This document shows positions 44,408 to 51,982 of a stretch of DNA of 64,000 nucleotides, one piece after another. The stretch spans positions 1,860,001-1,924,000 of the forward strand of contig NZ_CP133078.1 in the NCBI RefSeq assembly GCF_030908465.1, in the 5' to 3' direction. The number at the start of each line of letters is the position of its first letter. Position 1 is the first letter of the stretch. Below the pieces are notes generated by a model. It searched no databases. It saw only the letters and a program-made list of their open reading frames with translations, and had not been told where the DNA came from. The position numbers and the translations under genes are program-made. This stretch comes from Anaerotignum sp. MB30-C6 (lineage in GTDB: Bacteria; Bacillota; Clostridia; Lachnospirales; Anaerotignaceae).

Positions 44408-45349
44408 TTACTCTGCGCCTTTTTTCCCCTGATACTGCTTTAAATCTTCTTTGATTACTTGAAGAAAAAGCTTACCCATTTCACTAAGTAACATATTTTT
44501 TTTCACAATATATCCAATTTCCATTATACTATTTGGATTGTCTGCATCTGCCTCAAAAGGAATGGTAATAAAATCTGATCCGTTTAGTTCATCACTGATG
44601 ATACCGGAACACAACGTATATCCGTTTAATCCAACCATCAAATTCAGCACAGTTGCACGGTCATTTGCCTTAATGGTTCGGGCATATTCATTGGTGCTGA
44701 GTATTTCCTCAGCAAAGAAAAAGGAGCTATTGTCCCCTTGCTCAAAGGAAAGACAAGGATAATTTTCAAGCTGGGAAAGCTGGATAGACTTTCTGTTTGC
44801 CAAAGGATGCCCCCTCCAAAGATAAACATAGGCATTACACTCAATGAGCTTATGAAACTCTAGGTTATGGGTTTTCAGCAGCTTTGTCATAATCTTACGG
44901 TTAAAGTCGCACAAATAAAGAATACCAATTTCACTTCTTAGGGTATCCACATCTTCAATTACCTCCAAGGTTCTTGTTTCCTTGATGGAAAACTCATACT
45001 CTGCTGTATTAAAGCATTTTACCATTTCAACAAAGGCCTGCACAACAAAGGAATAATGCTGGGTGGAGACTCCGAACTTCTTTTTTAGCTTCCCACTTCT
45101 CCCGTATTTTTCCAATAATGTTTCGTATTGATTGTAAACCTGTCGTGCATACAAAAGGAACTCCACCCCATCATTTGTAGGGGAAACGCCCTTTCCGCTG
45201 CGATGAAATATTACGATTCCTAGCTCCTTTTCCAGTTCTTTTAAGGCATTCGTTAGGGATGGCTGAGCGATGTACAACAGCTCCGCCGCTTTATTCAAAG
45301 AACCTGTTTCTGAAATCGTGATTGCGTAGTGCAATTGTTGCAGTGTCAT
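44408..45349 (-). CDS. LysR family transcriptional regulator
   Basis: A 313-residue regulator with N-terminal winged helix (LHYAITISETGSLNKAAELLYIAQPSLTNALKELE) and a C-terminal co-inducer domain. The ATG at 45349 is chosen because AGGAGAG precedes it. It lies directly upstream of the metQ operon in the same direction and downstream of the mccA terminator, so it probably regulates sulfur amino-acid uptake; members such as CysB and CmbR sense O-acetylserine. Target and effector are inferred. Confidence 0.87.
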   Translation of the reverse strand: MTLQQLHYAITISETGSLNKAAELLYIAQPSLTNALKELEKELGIVIFHRSGKGVSPTNDGVEFLLYARQVYNQYETLLEKYGRSGKLKKKFGVSTQHYSFVVQAFVEMVKCFNTAEYEFSIKETRTLEVIEDVDTLRSEIGILYLCDFNRKIMTKLLKTHNLEFHKLIECNAYVYLWRGHPLANRKSIQLSQLENYPCLSFEQGDNSSFFFAEEILSTNEYARTIKANDRATVLNLMVGLNGYTLCSGIISDELNGSDFITIPFEADADNPNSIMEIGYIVKKNMLLSEMGKLFLQVIKEDLKQYQGKKGAE

Positions 45350-45447
45350 ATAAATCTCTCCTTTTTCATGTGATAACAGTCTCATAGAATCAAGATCAGT
45401 TAACTTATAATACTATGTTTTCTTTAAATAACAAATAGTAATTTTAA

Positions 45448-45490
45448 AATGCAGAAGGTAACCTTATCTTAAAAGCTAGACTTCTGCATT
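45448..45490 (-). terminator. terminator of the methyltransferase-luxS-mccBA operon
   Basis: AATGCAGAAG and CTTCTGCATT form a perfect 10-bp stem; on the minus strand TTTTAAAATT follows. It lies eight bases after the stop codon of the MccA-like gene. Confidence 0.8.
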
Positions 45491-45497
45491 CTTTAAG

Positions 45498-46409
45498 TCA
45501 CATATATAGATTTTTGCTAAAATATCGCTCCCCACGATCAGGCAACACAACAACGATATTCCCTTGGGCCCCCGATGCAATTAGTTTCAATGCAGCAAAA
45601 ATTGCTGCACCAGAAGAAGAACCACCAAAAATCCCTTCCTTCGCCGCCAAGCGTCTTGCACCCAAAAAAGCCTCTTCATCGTTCACTTTAATTACCTGAT
45701 CTACCAACGTCATATCCATGGTTTCAGCAATAAAATCGTTTCCGATTCCTTCAATATCATAATCAGCGTGTTCACCGCCCCCCATGGTAGAGCCCACAGG
45801 GTCAGCAAGAACACCAACAACATCCTCCCCCATTTCTTTCAAATAGCGAACAATGCCTGTATAGGTTCCCCCACTTCCCGCACCCGCAACAAAGTAATCT
45901 ATTTTCCCGTTCAAATCTCGATATATTTCAGGACCAGTCGTTTGATAGTGGGACAAGGGATTATTAGGATTTTTAAACTGCCCAAAGGAGACGGCAGTTG
46001 GAATGGACGCTCGTATCTCCTCTGCCTTTTTTGTAGCCCCCTGCATTCCCTCCTCCCTTGGTGTACTAATTATCTCTGCACCAAGGGCTCGCATTAGTAT
46101 CTGTTTTTCTATGGAAAACTTGGAAGGCACAACTAAAATCACCCTATACCCACGATTTAGTGCAGCGAAAGCAACCCCTAGACCAGTATTGCCCGCCGTT
46201 GCCTCGACAATGGTTCCCCCCGCCTTTAAAACTCCTTTTTCCTCTGCATCTGCAAGCATAAATTTCCCAATTCGGTCCTTTACGCTACCTGCCGGATTAT
46301 ACAGCTCCAATTTCGCAAAAAGCTGTACTCCTTCTGGCAAATCCAGATGACTTAGCTTTACGAGTGGTGTGTTTCCTATTAAATCTTGCATAGATTCGTA
46401 ATAAGCCAT
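45498..46409 (-). CDS. mccA: cystathionine beta-synthase / cysteine synthase family protein (MccA-like)
   Basis: A 303-residue PLP enzyme. The PLP lysine is K44 (NPAGSVKDR); the substrate loop reads ATAGNTG rather than the TSGNTG of the two cysK genes here, as in MccA and CBS-like enzymes that condense homocysteine with O-acetylserine or serine. GAGSGGTYTGI is the phosphate loop. It lies two bases after the cystathionine gamma-lyase gene, and the pair converts homocysteine to cysteine (reverse trans-sulfuration). Exact acceptor not proven. Confidence 0.85.
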   Translation of the reverse strand: MAYYESMQDLIGNTPLVKLSHLDLPEGVQLFAKLELYNPAGSVKDRIGKFMLADAEEKGVLKAGGTIVEATAGNTGLGVAFAALNRGYRVILVVPSKFSIEKQILMRALGAEIISTPREEGMQGATKKAEEIRASIPTAVSFGQFKNPNNPLSHYQTTGPEIYRDLNGKIDYFVAGAGSGGTYTGIVRYLKEMGEDVVGVLADPVGSTMGGGEHADYDIEGIGNDFIAETMDMTLVDQVIKVNDEEAFLGARRLAAKEGIFGGSSSGAAIFAALKLIASGAQGNIVVVLPDRGERYFSKNLYM

Positions 46410-46411
46410 GG

Positions 46412-47569
46412 CTATTTTTCACTCTCCCCAATTGCCTGCTCCAAATCGAAGAGAAGGTCTTGAATGCTTTCAATGCCAATTGACAGTCGAATTAAGGCGT
46501 CACTTATTCCGATTTCCTTTCTTTTTTCCTCAGGAATGGATGCATGGGTCATAGTGGCGGGATGGCATACAAGGCTCTCCACTCCGCCGAGGCTCTCCGC
46601 TAAAGCAATCAATTTTAACGAGGAAAAAAACTTACTAATTTTATAAGGCGCCTTTAGTTCAAAAGAAATCATCGCTCCGCCGTTTTTCCCTTGTTTTTGA
46701 TTGACTTCATACCCTTGTGCGCCCTCAAGTCCAGGATAATAGACTTGCTTCACTGCCTCATGATTTTGTAAATACTTAGCTACTGCCTGGGCATTCTCCA
46801 CATGACGATCCATACGAACGGCCAGAGTTTTGATCCCCCGAATCAGCAAAAAGGAATCGAAAGGTGCCAAAATCCCTCCGGTGGCATTTTGTATAAATCC
46901 AAGGCGTTCTGCTAACTCTTCTGAATTTACAACCACCAGCCCAGCAATCAGGTCGCTATGTCCACCTAGATATTTCGTGGCGCTATGTACAACAATATCA
47001 GCCCCAAGTTCAAGAGGTCTTTGTAGGTAAGGGGTCATAAAAGTATTGTCCACAATGGTTAAAATCCCATTTTCCTTTGCTATTTTTCCAATTCCCGCAA
47101 TGTCTGTAACTGTCAAAAGAGGATTTGCTGGGCTTTCCAAAAGAATTGCCTTTACGTCCTTGCTTAGTTTTTGGGTCAAACTCTTTAAATCACTGGTGTC
47201 CTCAAAGGAATACTTTATCCCAAAGTTTCGGAATATTTTATCTAAAACTCGAAAAGTGCCCCCATATACATTCCTTGAGATAATCACACGATCACCCGTT
47301 TGAAATAGGCTTAAAACTGCAGTAATTGCAGCCATTCCAGAAGAAAAAGCAAAGCCAGCCTTCCCCTTTTCAAGCTCTGCAATCAACGTTTCTAATGCGT
47401 GCCTGGTGGGGTTACCAGTACGGGCATATTCCCAACCCTTATGTTTTCCTAACCCCTCCTGCTCAAAGGTTGACGTTTGGTAGATTGGCACGTTCACCGC
47501 CCCTGTAAATCTATCTCCATAAACCCCTCCGTGAATCAAAGTCGATTCAATATCTTTGTAATTAGCCAT
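46412..47569 (-). CDS. mccB: cystathionine gamma-lyase (MccB-like) PLP enzyme
   Basis: A 385-residue Cys/Met-family PLP enzyme. YARTGNPTRHALE, FSSGMAAITAVL, LLESPANPLL, IVDNTFMTPYLQRPLELGAD and the lysine motif HSATKYLGGHSD are present. The adjacent MccA-like gene and the B. subtilis parallel (yrrT-mtnN-mccA-mccB) favour cleavage of cystathionine to cysteine. Cystathionine beta-lyase activity is the alternative. Confidence 0.87.
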   Translation of the reverse strand: MANYKDIESTLIHGGVYGDRFTGAVNVPIYQTSTFEQEGLGKHKGWEYARTGNPTRHALETLIAELEKGKAGFAFSSGMAAITAVLSLFQTGDRVIISRNVYGGTFRVLDKIFRNFGIKYSFEDTSDLKSLTQKLSKDVKAILLESPANPLLTVTDIAGIGKIAKENGILTIVDNTFMTPYLQRPLELGADIVVHSATKYLGGHSDLIAGLVVVNSEELAERLGFIQNATGGILAPFDSFLLIRGIKTLAVRMDRHVENAQAVAKYLQNHEAVKQVYYPGLEGAQGYEVNQKQGKNGGAMISFELKAPYKISKFFSSLKLIALAESLGGVESLVCHPATMTHASIPEEKRKEIGISDALIRLSIGIESIQDLLFDLEQAIGESEK

Positions 47570-47652
47570 ATACTCTACCTCCTATTTTATTCGGCAAATT
47601 TTAATCCAATTTGTGTGTGAAAGTTGCTTCTTAGCTGAATTTCAATAATCCT

Positions 47653-48123
47653 TTACATTTTACTCTCTTCATAATTCATTTTCTCTTTTGACCACCCCTC
47701 TAAAACAACGATCATATCCCTTGCCATCTCTTTGGCTCCATGCAAGTTGTGCTCTTTATAATTCCCACACTCAAAAGGCTGGCTCCCTGGGATTTCCCCT
47801 TGAAAATTTGCGATGAACACAAAGGCTTTTTTCACCAAAATGAGGGCATCCTCATGACTTAGCCTATCTCTGACAAGGAGGTAAAAGCCTGTGCGGCATC
47901 CCATCGGCCCAACATAAATGACACTTTGGGAAAATTCGCTGTTTCTGGCAAAGGTAGCAAATAAATGCTCAAAGGAGTGTATGGCTGCATTTGGCAAATA
48001 GTCACCACCATTTGGTTTTTTCATGCGGATATCATATGTTATGACATCTCCGTCCACTCTTGAAAGATACATTCCTTCTTGAAGAATATCATGATTCACT
48101 GCAAAGCTTGAAATTCTTTTCAT
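47653..48123 (-). CDS. luxS: S-ribosylhomocysteine lyase LuxS (AI-2 synthesis)
   Basis: A 156-residue metalloenzyme that splits S-ribosylhomocysteine into homocysteine and DPD, the precursor of autoinducer 2. The metal site is H49, H53 (HSFEH) and C119 (FECGNY), with E52 and catalytic C76 (GPMGCRTGFY). Length and motifs are complete, so it should be active. It overlaps the methyltransferase gene by four bases. The homocysteine it releases is the substrate of the next two enzymes. No S-adenosylhomocysteine nucleosidase gene lies nearby. Confidence 0.95.
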   Translation of the reverse strand: MKRISSFAVNHDILQEGMYLSRVDGDVITYDIRMKKPNGGDYLPNAAIHSFEHLFATFARNSEFSQSVIYVGPMGCRTGFYLLVRDRLSHEDALILVKKAFVFIANFQGEIPGSQPFECGNYKEHNLHGAKEMARDMIVVLEGWSKEKMNYEESKM

Positions 48124-49034
48124 AGGCTTTCCTCCATTCTATTGGCCAGTATCAGATGTACATTTTCATATGCTCTCTGCCCATCCATTCGGTTTGCAAA
48201 ATAAGCTGCCTGAATTCTCTCTGGGTTTAAGTGTGTTTCCACAGAAAATTGATGTCGCCCAAGAGCCGCTTTTACATCCTCAAAAGCCAGCCCCTGTTTC
48301 ATGGGTTCCCCAACGCTTTCCGTAGCCTGTGTCAGCAGACGGACACGTTCAACAGCATTTTGGTGAAAGGTGCTTTCATCGGGATAATCAAACACAATTT
48401 TATTTCCCGGGACAGACAAAGCCGATATCTTTTGAAGTGTTTCCTCAAATACAGGCAATGTCAAATAGTAGGTTACGCCAAGGATTGCAAAATAAGAGGG
48501 TATCTTTGGGTCAAAACCCGAATTTTTCAATATTTCTACTAGGTCATGCTTGGAGAAGTCAATAGGAACGTATTGCACATTCTTGGGAATAATCCACTCA
48601 AGGCGTTGAATTTTTTCTAATTTGTAACGCTGGGTATCTGGATGATCCAATTCAAAAATACGAATTTTTGAATTCGGGTTGCGAAAAGCGAAGGTGTCCA
48701 TTCCAGCGCCACAAATCACATATTGGCATTTTCCATATTTTTGTGCAAACTTCTCCAACTCCGCCTCGGCATATGCAATGCGTGAAAGCAAAATAGGCGT
48801 CAGATAGTGATCAATTAAGGGATATGTCAGCCTTCCCGAAAAGTCTGATTGGGACACAGTTTGCGTGATGCCAAATGTATTTTGTAAAATCATGCCTACC
48901 TCTTCATACTCCTCTTTCCCCATCATGTCATAGGCAAGATAATCATCGAAAATTTTTTGTCTGGCACGGTTTGAATGGTACGCACGGGCAAAAGAGCACA
49001 TTTTAGCGGTCATACTTTCTCTCATATCTATCAC
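48120..49034 (-). CDS. class I SAM-dependent methyltransferase (LCM-like, TIGR00027 type)
   Basis: A methyltransferase of about 304 residues. The SAM-binding stretch reads VICGAGMDTFAFR near residue 110, with an acidic FELDHPDTQ strand end, typical of the leucine-carboxyl-methyltransferase-like family. The GTG at 49034 with GAGGTG six bases upstream is preferred; the frame opens at a GTG at 49043. It is the first structural gene after the attenuator. Its product, S-adenosylhomocysteine, would enter the LuxS step; the methyl acceptor is unknown. Confidence 0.82.
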   Translation of the reverse strand: MIDMRESMTAKMCSFARAYHSNRARQKIFDDYLAYDMMGKEEYEEVGMILQNTFGITQTVSQSDFSGRLTYPLIDHYLTPILLSRIAYAEAELEKFAQKYGKCQYVICGAGMDTFAFRNPNSKIRIFELDHPDTQRYKLEKIQRLEWIIPKNVQYVPIDFSKHDLVEILKNSGFDPKIPSYFAILGVTYYLTLPVFEETLQKISALSVPGNKIVFDYPDESTFHQNAVERVRLLTQATESVGEPMKQGLAFEDVKAALGRHQFSVETHLNPERIQAAYFANRMDGQRAYENVHLILANRMEESL

Positions 49035-49066
49035 AATAATCACCTCTATACTTTATTTTTAAATAT

Positions 49067-49128
49067 AAAAACTCCGCTTTCCTTTTGCCACTCAAAACTG
49101 CCGTTGTGAAAAAGATAAGCGAAGTTTT
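49067..49128 (-). terminator. attenuator terminator between the Cys-rich leader and the methyltransferase-luxS genes
   Basis: On the minus strand AAAACTTCGCTT pairs with AAGCGGAGTTTT (12 bp with one G-U), enclosing about 38 bases, followed by TTTTATATTT. It is 65 bases after the stop codon of the leader peptide and 30 bases before the methyltransferase start. Confidence 0.65.
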
Positions 49129-49194
49129 ACCAATGTTTTTCTAAAATAGAAATATTATTTTCATGTTTCATGAAGGCGTAATAATATCACTGTT

Positions 49195-49335
49195 TTAAAC
49201 CAAAGGCAACGCTTCCTCTTGTTTACAACAGCATGTATTACAAAATAGTTTGAATACAAAAAGAGCATAATAATTGCTATACCCTATTACGTTTTTGATA
49301 AAGATGATATGTATTGCCTTTTGCAGTTTCATCAT
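49195..49335 (-). CDS. Cys-rich leader peptide in front of the methyltransferase-luxS-mccBA genes
   Basis: A 46-residue open frame with an AAGGAG ribosome site eight bases before the first of two ATGs. Residues 32-37 are CNTCCC: four cysteines in six codons, three of them consecutive. It begins 25 bases after the stop codon of cysK (49361) and is followed by the terminator at 49067-49128. It is the third leader in the window with a Cys cluster followed by a terminator. It would let cysteinyl-tRNA levels set how much of the cysK transcript continues into luxS-mccBA. The peptide is not similar to the other two outside the Cys run. Confidence 0.68.
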   Translation of the reverse strand: MMKLQKAIHIIFIKNVIGYSNYYALFVFKLFCNTCCCKQEEALPLV

Positions 49336-49360
49336 AATTGCTCCTTCCTGTTTTTTTCAT

Positions 49361-50290
49361 TCATTCTGAAAACATAGGCGTAGAGAGATAACGCTCCCCT
49401 GTATCTGGTAATATTGCAACAATGATTTTCCCTTTGTTTTCAGGGCGCTTGGCTATTTCTGTTGCAGCAAATGCAGCTGCGCCAGAAGATATTCCAACAA
49501 GCAATCCCTCTTTTTGTGCAAGTAGTCTTCCAGTCTCAAAGGCATCTTCGTTTTCCACTGCAAACACTTCATCATAAATTTCCGTGTTTAAAATTTCTGG
49601 TATAAATCCTGCCCCAATTCCTTGAATTTTATGAGGCCCAGCTATCCCCTTTGACAAAACGGGAGAGCCCACAGGCTCTACTGCAATAATCTTTATATTA
49701 GGGTTTTGGGATTTTAAATACTGGCCTGCTCCTGAAATTGTGCCACCGGTACCCACCCCAGCAACCAATATATCCACTTTGCCCTCGGTATCCCTCCAGA
49801 TTTCAGGACCCGTTGTTTTTAAGTGCACCATGGGATTTGCCTCATTGGTAAATTGACTTGGAATAAAACTGTTTGGGTTTTCTTCTGATAGTTCCCTTGC
49901 CCTCTCAATTGCTCCCTTCATTCCTTTGGCACCTTCAGTCAATACAAGTTGAGCGCCATAAGCCTTTAACAAATTGCGACGTTCAAGGCTCATGGTTTCT
50001 GGCATTGTTAGGATGATTTTATACCCTTTTGCAGCAGCTACTGCAGCAAGACCAATGCCAGTATTACCGCTGGTTGGCTCAATGATGATTGAGTCCCCAT
50101 TAAGCAACCCCCTTTCCTCCGCTTCATTAATCATGGCTTTAGCAATTCTGTCCTTCACACTCCCGGCAGGGTTGAAATATTCCAGCTTCCCTAAAATCGT
50201 TGCCTCTATTTTCGTCTGCTCCATGAAGTCTGTTAGTTTTAAGAGAGGGGTTTCTCCGATTAGATCTGTAATTTTATTGAAAATTCTCAT
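49361..50290 (-). CDS. cysK: cysteine synthase A, second copy
   Basis: A 309-residue O-acetylserine sulfhydrylase closely resembling the one at 34260-35192: PLP lysine K46 (NPAGSVKDR), [36 protein letters not shown] and [10 protein letters not shown] at the C-terminus. GGAGAATTGAT precedes the ATG. It is the first gene after a promoter carrying operator site C, and the Cys-rich leader begins 25 bases after its stop. Two copies may differ in expression or in which one partners the Rrf2 regulator. Confidence 0.93.
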   Translation of the reverse strand: MRIFNKITDLIGETPLLKLTDFMEQTKIEATILGKLEYFNPAGSVKDRIAKAMINEAEERGLLNGDSIIIEPTSGNTGIGLAAVAAAKGYKIILTMPETMSLERRNLLKAYGAQLVLTEGAKGMKGAIERARELSEENPNSFIPSQFTNEANPMVHLKTTGPEIWRDTEGKVDILVAGVGTGGTISGAGQYLKSQNPNIKIIAVEPVGSPVLSKGIAGPHKIQGIGAGFIPEILNTEIYDEVFAVENEDAFETGRLLAQKEGLLVGISSGAAAFAATEIAKRPENKGKIIVAILPDTGERYLSTPMFSE

Positions 50291-50418
50291 ATCAATTCTC
50301 CTTTTTTAGCGACTCATTACTACACTATATTTGCGTTCCCCAATTTCACCAGCGACAACATCGAGTCAAAAATCTAATTTTCATCTGTCTCCCTCTTTCA
50401 AATTGAACTATTTTATTA

Positions 50419-50451
50419 TTACCTATTTCCCTATTGTATTTATAGGATATA
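50419..50451. promoter_or_regulatory. candidate CymR/IscR-like operator, site C
   Basis: On the plus strand the core TTACCTATTTCCCTATTG is followed by TATTTATAGG. The same region contains the interrupted palindrome CCTAT-7 bases-ATAGG. It overlaps the -10 box and expected start of the cysK promoter. It matches sites A and B. Confidence 0.62.
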
Positions 50452-50477
50452 TTAACATAGGCATTTTTTGCTGTCAA
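50449..50477 (-). promoter_or_regulatory. sigma-A promoter of the second cysK
   Basis: Minus-strand TTGACA (50472-50477), 17-base spacer, TAATAT (50449-50454). The transcript has a leader of about 150 bases before the cysK ATG. Confidence 0.75.
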
Positions 50478-50802
50478 CTGTATTTTGAAATAAATGGATT
50501 TAATTTTAAATATATAATTTTAAAATATGCTGGTGTATCATTTACCTGTATCCCCCGTTGGTGATTAAACTAAAGGTATGTAAGCATATTCGAAATGATT
50601 TGTAGAAACATGATGATTAAGGCTCTTGTCATTTTGCTCTGGTTTAAGAATCATGATTCGTGAAATAAACTTTGTTTTATGTAACTACGGTGCCAATTAG
50701 GATAGAAGAAATTACTCCTTTTATACCTTGGAAACGCTTTATCCTTTTGATAACTAACGAAAAACACCTAAAATTATGACAAACTGCCCAGAAAAAAACA
50801 CG
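50478..50802. other. intergenic stretch, nothing recognised
   Basis: AT-rich sequence between the cysK promoter and the terminator of the fur operon. A 77-codon plus-strand frame has no ribosome site or family resemblance. Confidence 0.4.
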
Positions 50803-50826
50803 AAAGCCCTCGTTTCTGAGGGCTTT
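50803..50826 (-). terminator. terminator of the fur-activase-methyltransferase-DtxR operon
   Basis: AAAGCCCTC and GAGGGCTTT form a perfect 9-bp stem with a 6-base loop; CGTGTTTTTTTC follows on the minus strand. It lies about 140 bases after the DtxR-like gene. Confidence 0.85.
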
Positions 50827-50965
50827 GAGACATTTCTATTTGCAAGGGCTGTAACCTATTCAAAACATACGTTACTGTTTTTATATCCATTTATCATGAG
50901 ATGAGCTTGGATTTATATATAAAATCCTATATATTATTTTACTAGGTCAATTGAATCGTTTTTAG

Positions 50966-51346
50966 TTATCTAGATTTAAGTAAATATCCTTTCAGCTTTT
51001 CTACCGTTTCACAACTGATTAAATGCTCCATCCTACAGGCATCCTCTTCGGATACTTGTCTATCTAATCCCAAAACTTCTGTTAAAAACCCTTTGATAAC
51101 CAGATTACGGTTTCGTACTTCCATTGCCTTTTCCTTCCCAAAATCAGTAAGAAAAATTGCACCACCCTCGTCCTTTGTAACTAAGCCATGCTTCATAAGC
51201 CTTTTAACAGTTTGGGATACAGTTGCCTTTGTTACGTCGAACCGTTGGGAAATATTCGTAACTCTCGCCCCACCCCCCATTTCATTCAGCTCTAATATTA
51301 TTTTCAAATAATTTTCCAAAGCAGGCGTAATTGTCATTTCAAGCAC
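50966..51346 (-). CDS. DtxR/MntR family metal-dependent regulator
   Basis: A winged-helix regulator of about 123-126 residues: TPALENYLKIILELN, RVTNISQRFDVTKATVSQTVKRLMKHGLV (recognition helix), LTDFGKEKAMEVRNRN and the dimerisation segment VSEEDACRMEHLIS. The helices carry D, E and H residues that form the Mn/Fe site in MntR. It lacks the C-terminal SH3 domain, as MntR does. The start is uncertain: TTG 51349, GTG 51346 or ATG 51337. It follows the methyltransferase gene after four to seven bases and is the last gene of the fur operon. Confidence 0.85.
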   Translation of the reverse strand: MLEMTITPALENYLKIILELNEMGGGARVTNISQRFDVTKATVSQTVKRLMKHGLVTKDEGGAIFLTDFGKEKAMEVRNRNLVIKGFLTEVLGLDRQVSEEDACRMEHLISCETVEKLKGYLLKSR

Positions 51347-51353
51347 CAAACCT

Positions 51354-51965
51354 TCACTGGCTTAACACAAACATCACCATATAGTTAGGCCCCAAATCAA
51401 TGAAATCTGTTTTTGAAAAGCCAAATTCGACAAAAGCTTTTTCAACCTCCTCTGGTGAAATTCTAGCTTGCATGGGTGGGCCGAAGGAACTGTTTTCTTT
51501 CTTGCATTCAATAACAGCCAGTTTCCCCCTTGGTTTCAAAATCCTCTTGATTTCAGCAAATAATCTATCTGTTTCCCTCTGAAAATCAAGCATATGAAGC
51601 ACAGTGGAAATCAGGCAAACGTCCATACTGGCATCTGGTACTTCAATCTTTTTTCGTATATCCGAAACCACAGGGCGTATATTATGAATTCCCACTGCCC
51701 TAGCATCTTCACTGATTTTCTCCAGCATTTCAGGCCAAAGATCCACAGCAAATATACTACCCGACTCCCCAACTATACTGGCCGCATGCATCGAATAATC
51801 CCCCCCACCGCAACCTAAGTCCACAAACATATCCCCCTGCTTTAAATCTAACTTTTCAAAAACAAGACCCGAATCCTGCATTTGAAAGCTGCTGGGGCCC
51901 CGATGGAATCTGCCTTTTCGACAATGCTCTTGACCGTGTCTGTTGTTGCAATTCCCGCTATGCAA
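51354..51965 (-). CDS. class I SAM-dependent methyltransferase
   Basis: A 203-residue methyltransferase with motif I VDLGCGGGDYS near residue 48 and the acidic loop VDLWPEMLEKI. The start is TTG at 51965 with AGGAGGGGAG upstream. The first 24 residues are rich in His and Cys (NCNNRHGQEHCRKGRFHRG), a possible metal-binding or redox tail unusual for the family. It sits between the giant activase-like protein and a metalloregulator. Acceptor unknown; corrinoid- or thiol-linked methyl transfer would fit the neighbours but is not shown. Confidence 0.8.
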   Translation of the reverse strand: MHSGNCNNRHGQEHCRKGRFHRGPSSFQMQDSGLVFEKLDLKQGDMFVDLGCGGGDYSMHAASIVGESGSIFAVDLWPEMLEKISEDARAVGIHNIRPVVSDIRKKIEVPDASMDVCLISTVLHMLDFQRETDRLFAEIKRILKPRGKLAVIECKKENSSFGPPMQARISPEEVEKAFVEFGFSKTDFIDLGPNYMVMFVLSQ

Positions 51966-51982
51966 TGATCTCCCCTCCTAAT

